The notes under the pieces were generated by a model, which worked only from the letters and a program-made list of their open reading frames with translations, did not search any database and had not been told where the DNA came from. A DNA stretch of 6,979 nt. It comes from Planctomycetota bacterium. Lineage in GTDB: Bacteria > Planctomycetota > SKW154. Every line of letters starts with the position of its first letter. Within the stretch, counting starts at the first letter, position 1. This document shows positions 1 through 4,578 of the stretch, piece by piece. A program made the position numbers and the translations under genes. The DNA is taken from contig JAOAAR010000105.1 of NCBI GenBank assembly GCA_026418755.1, positions 1-6,979 of the forward strand, given 5' to 3'.

Positions 1-1107
1 GAGTTTATGCTCTCCTTTACTATCCTGTTCTTTTTGGAGTTCGAGAGCCTTTGCCAGGTTCTCTTTTGTGATGAATCCCAATTCAACTGCGATAGTGCCG
101 AACATCATCTTTTCAAGTTTTCGTTCAGTGACGAAACCTTGGGGATGCTTTCTGTGCCACGCCCAGGCATCTTTAAGGATAGTCTCTACCTCGGAGTACT
201 TAGGAGTATAGTCCAGTTCCCTTCTGGCAGAGTCTATATCTGCAACTAATGAGACCGCTTCTGTTGGAATTTTGGGCGTTATCCTGGTTTTTATCGTTTT
301 GCCTGTTATCTTCTGAGAAATTTTTACGAGTTGGAGGATGCTCGTGCCTACACCTGAGCCGATATTGAAGACTGAGGGACGAACCAGAGGTTTTTCCAAC
401 GCCGCCTCTATGGCGGCGCAGACATCTCTTATATGGACAAAGTCTCTAACAGATGTTCCGTCTGATGTCTTCAAGTCCGCTCCGTGGATATCCAGTGCTT
501 CTTTCTGACCGAGTGCCACTTTGAAGATATTGGGTATTATATGGCGTTCGATTCTGTGGGATTCTCCGATGTTATGTTCGTGAAATGCGCCTCCAACATT
601 GAAGAGACGTAACGAGACGGTGGTGATGCCGTATGCGTGATGGTAGTCAGGGAAACTCTCTTCACAAAGAGTCTTGGTTCGGGCATAAGGGGTAAGAGGT
701 GAAGGTTTGAGGGTCTCGGAAACGGTCTTTACGCGTGGACGTCCGTAGACTGCGCAGTCGGAGGCGAAGACGAACCGTTTCACGCCGAAGTCAACGGCGG
801 CACGGAGAAGGTTGAGAGTTCCGACAAGGTTGTTCAGATAATATTTTTGGGGTTTTTCGATGGATTCGGATGCGCTGCATTTAGCCGCCAGATGGACAAC
901 CGCCTTTATTGGATGAGAGGAAAAGATTCTTACAAGACTGGAAAAATCCAGGAGATTGCAATCGTATACTTCAACATTCACTTTGATTGCGTCGTGATGA
1001 CCTTCTGAAAAATCGTCAAGAGCGGTGATACGCCATCCTGCATCGTGAAGGTAGCATAAAAGATGGCTACCAATATATCCTGCTGCCCCTGTAACCAGCA
1101 CCATCAT
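1..1107 (-). CDS. galE: UDP-glucose 4-epimerase-like (GalE-type SDR) with C-terminal module fusion, partial
   Basis: This is an extended short-chain dehydrogenase/reductase, cut by the left edge after 369 residues with the frame still open. It probably interconverts UDP-hexoses at C4 using bound NAD in the cytoplasm. The NAD site is TGAAGYIG (6-13), followed by LDDFSEGHH (30-38) and VVHLAAKCSASES (70-82); NNLVGT (92-97) and the catalytic YARTK (Tyr141, Lys145) match GalE. RDFVHIRDV and FNIGSG also fit, and the usual GalE end is HPQGF (321-325). Oddities: in FASDCAVYG, Asp117 occupies the position of the catalytic Ser/Thr (E. coli GalE Ser124), and after residue 325 the protein continues into FGTIAVELGFITKENLAKAL (336-355), a separate small helical module. 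ATG at 1107 follows AAGGA, which overlaps the stop of the upstream gene, so it is probably co-transcribed. Family call is firm; exact substrate is uncertain. Confidence 0.88.
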   Translation of the reverse strand, partial: MMVLVTGAAGYIGSHLLCYLHDAGWRITALDDFSEGHHDAIKVNVEVYDCNLLDFSSLVRIFSSHPIKAVVHLAAKCSASESIEKPQKYYLNNLVGTLNLLRAAVDFGVKRFVFASDCAVYGRPRVKTVSETLKPSPLTPYARTKTLCEESFPDYHHAYGITTVSLRLFNVGGAFHEHNIGESHRIERHIIPNIFKVALGQKEALDIHGADLKTSDGTSVRDFVHIRDVCAAIEAALEKPLVRPSVFNIGSGVGTSILQLVKISQKITGKTIKTRITPKIPTEAVSLVADIDSARRELDYTPKYSEVETILKDAWAWHRKHPQGFVTERKLEKMMFGTIAVELGFITKENLAKALELQKEQDSKGEHKL

Positions 1108-1119
1108 CTTCTCTGTTCC

Positions 1120-1731
1120 TTATTCATTTTTTGGTTCATCGTCCCTTTGAAGTTCTCTTTCTATCTCCGAGAGACCTTCTTTTATCTCCTTGTCCAGTTC
1201 ACCTCCTTCAAGGTGAGAAAGTTCGTCGTTCACCATCTGCTCAATCTCTTCGTCGCTTACCAGTTCAGATGTTGTCTCACCTGCTGTCATCATTGAATCC
1301 TGAGCCATATCGAGGAAGAGTTCCATCCGCTCTTCCATAGTCTCTGCCTGCGCCATCGCTTTTTCAAACTGTTGCTGAGTTCTCGTAAGGTCAGTTGAGC
1401 CGAACGCATCTGAAATAGCCCGTGAGATTGCCCCCATAGCAGCAGCAAATTGCGAATGAATCTCCGCCTGATTCTTCATCTGGACCGCTGTCTCTATTGA
1501 GAGGAGTTGTCTTTCGATAAGTCTCCGCTGAGTCGCCGTTCTCTTCAAAACGCTTTTCAAGAAATTATATTGGAGAATGTCGTCCATCTGCTTTGCCTGC
1601 ACCGCTTTTTTCAGGTAGTCGCTTTCGTGTTTCTTCAAAAACCTTATGTGGCGACGGATGGAGTTAATCCCTTTGCGAATCTCCATCTCCCGCTCTATTC
1701 TTCTTTGTGATTTGCTTTTAAAAAGCGCCAT
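1120..1731 (-). CDS. ESCRT-III/Snf7-like protein (Vps2/Vps24-like layout)
   Basis: A 203-residue, almost entirely helical protein with the layout of ESCRT-III subunits, which are usually 200-250 aa. It has a short N-terminal MALFKSKSQRR, a long basic helix (about 7-47), a second long helix (48-95), a short Ala/Met-rich helix AAAMGAISRAI (96-106), a Met-rich acidic helix starting FEKAMAQAETMEERMEL (122-138) and reaching DSMM (145-148), and an acidic SDEEIEQMVNDEL (159-171). From memory this order resembles CHMP2/CHMP3 more than PspA/Vipp1. Family knowledge: such proteins polymerise on membranes and remodel them, and the acidic C-terminal part folds back as an autoinhibitor. Inference: a cytoplasmic, membrane-associated filament protein. 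A final amphipathic helix (LSEIERELQRDD, 187-198) sits where eukaryotic subunits carry their Vps4-binding motif but does not match its consensus. ATG follows GAGG overlapping the previous stop. Confidence 0.72.
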   Translation of the reverse strand: MALFKSKSQRRIEREMEIRKGINSIRRHIRFLKKHESDYLKKAVQAKQMDDILQYNFLKSVLKRTATQRRLIERQLLSIETAVQMKNQAEIHSQFAAAMGAISRAISDAFGSTDLTRTQQQFEKAMAQAETMEERMELFLDMAQDSMMTAGETTSELVSDEEIEQMVNDELSHLEGGELDKEIKEGLSEIERELQRDDEPKNE

Positions 1732-1741
1732 TTAAAAAACC

Positions 1742-2314
1742 TCACTTGGAGCGGAAAAGTATCTTTACTGAAGCGTTGTTCTCGTCAATACACTTTTTCA
1801 CTGCCGCCAATCCGTTTGCGTGAAAATACTTCGTTGAGATTCTCACCTTGAATTCCTGTGTTGCGCCGACTTCAAGCGGCTCAAGAGGAAAGAATTTCAG
1901 CATACGCTCCTTCTCAGGAGCATAAGGCGGCATCAACTCCACATCTATTATGTTATCTGTCTCGTCTCGTAAAGCCACTTTTAGGGTCACATCTTCAAGA
2001 TACGCCCTACCTGTGTTTCTCACTTTTCCTCTTAACTCGATGTAGAACTCATCTAGCCTCATCTCCCATTTTAACTCTTCTATCTTCGCATCTCCCATCT
2101 CCTTCATTCCCGATATCTTCACCTTTTCCTGTTCCAACTGCGACACACGGCTCCTTAACTCGTTCAATTCGTTATCCTTCTGAATCAACTGCTGCTCCAT
2201 ATTCTTGCTGTTGTTCTTCTCATTACGCAACTCCAACTCCAGTTCGGTTACCGAACGAGCACCTTCGCACCCGAAAATGACCGCCAGAAGTAACACTACA
2301 AAAACCACTCTCAT
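1742..2314 (-). CDS. Predicted lipoprotein, coiled coil plus FxLyD-like domain
   Basis: A 190-residue protein with MRVVFVVLLLAVIFGC at its N-terminus, a lipoprotein signal peptide with Cys16 as the likely lipidated residue (IFGC; Phe at -2 is unusual). Residues about 22-85 form a charged coiled coil with heptad-like leucines (LIQKDNELNELRSRVSQLE). Residues about 86-160 look like an FxLyD-type beta sandwich: FYIELRGKVRNTGRAYLEDV followed by LKVALRDETDNII. No enzymatic residues are apparent. I chose the ATG at 2314 because GGAGGAG lies five bases upstream and it begins directly with the signal peptide. An in-frame ATG at 2344, overlapping the previous stop as ATGA, would add ten residues and has a weak ribosome-binding site. 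It lies between two ESCRT-III-like genes, which hints at an envelope partner for that system. Function unknown. Confidence 0.82.
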   Translation of the reverse strand: MRVVFVVLLLAVIFGCEGARSVTELELELRNEKNNSKNMEQQLIQKDNELNELRSRVSQLEQEKVKISGMKEMGDAKIEELKWEMRLDEFYIELRGKVRNTGRAYLEDVTLKVALRDETDNIIDVELMPPYAPEKERMLKFFPLEPLEVGATQEFKVRISTKYFHANGLAAVKKCIDENNASVKILFRSK

Positions 2315-2319
2315 ATAAA

Positions 2320-2326
2320 CTCCTCC
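2320..2326 (-). promoter_or_regulatory. Strong ribosome binding site deciding the lipoprotein start
   Basis: GGAGGAG on the minus strand lies five bases before the ATG at 2314. It favours this internal start over the ATG at 2344, which overlaps the upstream stop but has no comparable Shine-Dalgarno sequence. Confidence 0.75.
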
Positions 2327-2340
2327 AAGTCTATCTAATC

Positions 2341-2955
2341 TCATTCTACGCCTAACTCACCTTCTTCTAATTTGCGGGACAGTCTCTCTTTCCGCTCCTT
2401 TGCCTCTCTCGTCTTTCCCTTCTCTTCCGTCTCTATTATTTTATCTAACTCTCTCAAAAAAGCCTCTTTTTCCTCGTCCTCTTCTTCTTCCAGCGCTTCC
2501 ACCTCTTCGCTCACCACAGAGAGAATAGCATTCAACTCATCCATATACGCTCTTTCGTCAATCTCTTCTTTCTGGAGTTTTGCCTCCAAACCACTCTCCC
2601 GTAATCTTCTGAACAGTTCCAGCATACTGGCTGTATCTCCCCGCTCTTTGAGCCGTTTCAGTCCGCGAAAGTAGCGTTTGAGGGCAATCTCTTCGAGGGT
2701 CGCCACTTTGGCGTCCCTTTTTATGTAAGCCACATCGGTACGCAAACTTTTCAGTTCCTGCCATATATAATCCAGTTCGATGTTGTCGCCGTCTTTTCGC
2801 GCTTTTCTGGCGCGTTCGATAAGAGTGTCGCGCTTATGTGACAGTTTGCGTAACTGGCTCATCGCCTTACGCCGACGCGCACTCACTTCTCGCAGGTGTG
2901 GCTCTAACTCCTCGAGATTCACCGGTTTTGCTCTTAAAAAGTCAAAAAGCCCCAT
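2341..2955 (-). CDS. Helical ESCRT-III/Snf7-like protein, divergent
   Basis: A 204-residue helical protein starting MGLFDFLRAKP, an N-terminal hydrophobic anchor much like those of CHMP/Snf7 subunits. A very basic helix follows (about 21-55, SARRRKAMSQLRKLSHKRD), then a second helix (60-103) and a Met/Leu-rich helix (108-127). Next comes an acidic stretch around RAYMDELNAILSVVSEEVE (136-153) and an acidic run (155-163). The tail is highly charged and probably disordered. This order of basic helices followed by acidic ones matches ESCRT-III, but sequence similarity is low and a generic coiled-coil protein is possible. The chosen ATG follows GAGGG with a five-base gap; a GTG at 2967 overlapping the upstream TGA as GTGA would add four residues. 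It sits eight bases after the 211-aa gene and overlaps the weaker lipoprotein start, so it is part of the same transcript. Likely cytoplasmic and membrane-associated. Confidence 0.62.
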   Translation of the reverse strand: MGLFDFLRAKPVNLEELEPHLREVSARRRKAMSQLRKLSHKRDTLIERARKARKDGDNIELDYIWQELKSLRTDVAYIKRDAKVATLEEIALKRYFRGLKRLKERGDTASMLELFRRLRESGLEAKLQKEEIDERAYMDELNAILSVVSEEVEALEEEEDEEKEAFLRELDKIIETEEKGKTREAKERKERLSRKLEEGELGVE

Positions 2956-2963
2956 ACCGTCCC

Positions 2964-3599
2964 TCACTCCCCTTCCGCTTGCTCGGTTTTTCTCTCCTTC
3001 TCTTTCTTCTCCATTCTCCTTTTTTCTTTCTCCCTGTCACTTTCTTTTGTTTTCCCCAGAATCTCCTTTTCGAGATGGAGCAGTTCCTCATCTTCAGAAG
3101 CGGTCTCTTTCGGTCTCTTTGCCATTTCCATCAATCTGCCTGCCTGTAGTTTCTCCTCATACTCTTCAAGCGCCATTTCGAAATCATCCAGCACATCGTC
3201 TATTTCTTCCTCCGAGACGCCTGTCAGTCCCATCGCTTGTATCTGCTGCAATCTTCCGATGAGAGTCAAATGGAGTCGCAGATTGTTTTCATAGATTGCG
3301 ATTCTGTTCTCGAGGTTATCCATCTGCATTCTCAAGCGCTGAATGGTCCTTAAAATAATCCGTTTTGAGCGCTCACCTATACTCTCATCTTTAAGCCTCG
3401 CCACTTGCTCTTGCTCCATCTTTTCCAGCCGCTCTATCTCCTTGTTCAGCCGTCCAATCTCCATCTCGTTTCTTGTTGTCAGATTGTCTAACTCTCCCAA
3501 AAGGCGCATAGAGTCCTCACTACCTTCGAGTGCGGCTTTTGTCTCATCAGGCAGTCTCTTTCCAGAAATCCACGCTTTGAATCTCTCAAACCAGTTCAT
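2964..3599 (-). CDS. ESCRT-III/Snf7-like coiled-coil protein
   Basis: A 211-residue helical protein. Residues 1-15 (MNWFERFKAWISGKR) form an amphipathic aromatic/basic segment suited to membrane binding. After a linker, LLGELDNLTTRNEMEIGRLN (33-52) begins a long helix to about 70. SIGERSKRIILRTIQRLRMQ (73-92) begins a second helix continuing to about 121 (LHLTLIGRLQQIQAM). VSEEEIDDVLDDFEMALEEY (128-147) is an acidic helix like the regulatory C-terminal helix of Snf7 proteins. The tail (about 165-211) is almost all Lys, Glu, Arg and Asp and is likely disordered. The layout and length fit ESCRT-III; the sequence does not look like PspA/Vipp1. Inference: a membrane-associated filament subunit partnering the other two helical proteins of the operon. 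ATG at 3599 shares a base with the upstream stop (TAATG) and has GGAG nine bases before it, so translation is probably coupled. Confidence 0.65.
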   Translation of the reverse strand: MNWFERFKAWISGKRLPDETKAALEGSEDSMRLLGELDNLTTRNEMEIGRLNKEIERLEKMEQEQVARLKDESIGERSKRIILRTIQRLRMQMDNLENRIAIYENNLRLHLTLIGRLQQIQAMGLTGVSEEEIDDVLDDFEMALEEYEEKLQAGRLMEMAKRPKETASEDEELLHLEKEILGKTKESDREKEKRRMEKKEKERKTEQAEGE

Positions 3600-4399
3600 T
3601 AGAGCCGTCTCCGCTTAAGGATTTTTTTACCGCCGATCTCCTCAACCTTGAGCGCACTATCCGACGCCAAAAACCTCTCAATAGCAACACTAGCGATATC
3701 AAAAGGAATATCCTGTTCTGCAAGAAAATCATCTAAAACCACAAACCCACCTGAAACTTTCAACTCTTCACACTCCCTGAGACAGTTCGTCAGACGCTGA
3801 AACTTCTCCTGTCGGCTTTCGGGGTCGAAAAGCGCGACAATCGCCCGCGCCAGCGATTTCGATGTGAAAAAGAGATTCCAACGCGTTCCTTCCCCTTTCT
3901 CAACCAGTGTCAGTTCAGTATGCTCTCTGAGGGGAATATTCCGCTTTGAGTCAGAGTCGAATCCTGTAGGGGAGAAGACCGCTACATAGTGGAACACATC
4001 GGCATCTTCCACGACTCGGAGAAACAGTTCCTCGACCTTCAGGCGGTTGATAGGTGTGTTGCTCTCCCCTGATTTTATGAAGTCATCCCAAAAAGAAAGG
4101 CAGTCTGCATGAATGACTACCGAACCTCCACGAGAAAGAAAACTTTTTTCGGTAACGGTGTAACGGAGATAAGGATCGTAAGGGATATTACTCAAAATCT
4201 CTTTCTCAAATACACCCAACTCTTCCATTCGCTGTTTTACCTTCCTCTTCCTGTCGCCACTCATAAGAGCATCTGAATCGTAGCGGAAAGGAAGCAGCGC
4301 ATCTGAAAGCGGGTCATAGATGGACTCTATCTTCTGAATGTTTTCCAGAACACCACGCAGAAAACGCCGCTCCAACATCTGCGCTTCTTCCGCTTTCAA
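3599..4399 (-). CDS. Winged-helix C-terminal domain protein, first gene of the ESCRT-III-like operon
   Basis: A 266-residue soluble protein of no family I recognise. The N-terminal third (1-80) is charged and mainly helical. The centre is mixed alpha/beta (GGSVVIHADCLSFWDDF, 91-107; VEELFLRVVEDADVFHYVAV, 122-141). The end (about 213-266) reads like a winged helix: VVLDDFLAEQDIPFDIASVA (220-239) gives two helices around a turn, a third helix follows, and ALKVEEIGGKKILKRR (249-264) forms a strand-turn-strand wing with a basic end. Known parallels are archaeal CdvB and the ESCRT-II proteins, where winged helices meet ESCRT-III subunits; a DNA-binding role is equally possible. The start is TTG at 4399, with GGAG eight bases upstream and a promoter just before it. 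An ATG seven codons later is the alternative. It overlaps the next gene by one base. Confidence 0.8.
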   Translation of the reverse strand: MKAEEAQMLERRFLRGVLENIQKIESIYDPLSDALLPFRYDSDALMSGDRKRKVKQRMEELGVFEKEILSNIPYDPYLRYTVTEKSFLSRGGSVVIHADCLSFWDDFIKSGESNTPINRLKVEELFLRVVEDADVFHYVAVFSPTGFDSDSKRNIPLREHTELTLVEKGEGTRWNLFFTSKSLARAIVALFDPESRQEKFQRLTNCLRECEELKVSGGFVVLDDFLAEQDIPFDIASVAIERFLASDSALKVEEIGGKKILKRRRL

Positions 4400-4407
4400 G
4401 ACAGAAA

Positions 4408-4411
4408 CTCC
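4408..4411 (-). promoter_or_regulatory. Ribosome binding site supporting a TTG start
   Basis: GGAG (within GTTGGAG) lies eight bases before the TTG at 4399 on the minus strand, inside the short leader expected from the promoter upstream. It is the main reason for accepting the non-ATG start of the winged-helix gene. Confidence 0.6.
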
Positions 4412-4428
4412 AACACCACAGGTGGAAT

Positions 4429-4457
4429 ATCGTAACCGCTATCGCGTAAACTGTCAA
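4429..4457 (-). promoter_or_regulatory. Sigma70-type promoter of the minus-strand operon
   Basis: On the minus strand, a perfect -35 box TTGACA (4457-4452) is followed by exactly 17 bases and then TACGAT (4434-4429), which keeps the strongest positions of the -10 consensus. Transcription would start near 4422, giving a leader of roughly 20-25 bases before the TTG start. A small CCAC-AG-GTGG inverted repeat (4416-4425) lies at the predicted start point and could be chance. The spacing to both the start codon and the Shine-Dalgarno sequence is consistent. Confidence 0.7.
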
Positions 4458-4528
4458 GCCCTACTCTTCCTTTACAGAAATTCCTTGATAAAGAAAAAAT
4501 TGTGACAGAATAAACATTTTGAGAGTCG

Positions 4529-4534
4529 TATAAT
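4529..4534 (+). promoter_or_regulatory. Candidate -10 box of the plus-strand unit
   Basis: A perfect TATAAT lies 44 bases before the ATG at 4579 in an AT-rich stretch. There is no good -35 box at the normal distance; the nearest resemblance, GTGACA (4502-4507), would need a 21-base spacer. A second TATAAT occurs at 4546-4551, also without a clear -35. One of the two probably drives the plus-strand genes, divergently from the minus-strand operon. Confidence 0.45.
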
Positions 4535-4566
4535 ATGATGTTCAATATAATTTTTGGTCTCCGTTT

Positions 4567-4572
4567 AAGGAG
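4567..4572 (+). promoter_or_regulatory. Ribosome binding site of the CBM9-like gene
   Basis: AAGGAG lies six bases before the ATG at 4579. This is a near-ideal Shine-Dalgarno arrangement and fixes the start of the first plus-strand gene. Confidence 0.8.
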
Positions 4573-4578
4573 AGAGAT

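Noticed and set aside
7..249. Plus-strand open frame of 80 codons at the left edge
   Set aside because: It lies entirely opposite the epimerase reading frame, which is strongly supported by conserved motifs.
1120..1180. A true MIM1 (Vps4-binding) motif at the end of the 203-aa protein
   Set aside because: The central Arg-Leu of the consensus is replaced by Ile-Glu; only the outer Leu spacing and the Arg-Asp end agree, so it is noted as a resemblance only.
1858..2280. Plus-strand open frame of 140 codons opposite the lipoprotein gene
   Set aside because: It is an antisense shadow. The Ser/Pro/Leu-rich composition mirrors the Lys/Glu-rich coiled coil, while the minus strand has a lipobox signal peptide and a good ribosome binding site.
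2780..3262. Plus-strand open frame of 160 codons opposite the helical genes
   Set aside because: It is an antisense shadow of Lys/Glu/Arg-rich coding sequence, giving Ser/Phe/Leu/Pro runs with no ribosome binding site or domain.
1120..3599. Assignment of the three helical proteins to PspA/Vipp1
   Set aside because: The N-termini, the short Ala/Met helix and the acidic C-terminal helices do not match the PspA/Vipp1 sequences I know, and no psp partner genes are present. They may still be distant relatives within the superfamily.
4400..4578. Intrinsic terminator, riboswitch or small RNA in the intergenic region
   Set aside because: No stable GC-rich hairpin followed by a T-run was found on either strand. 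The region is explained by divergent promoters.
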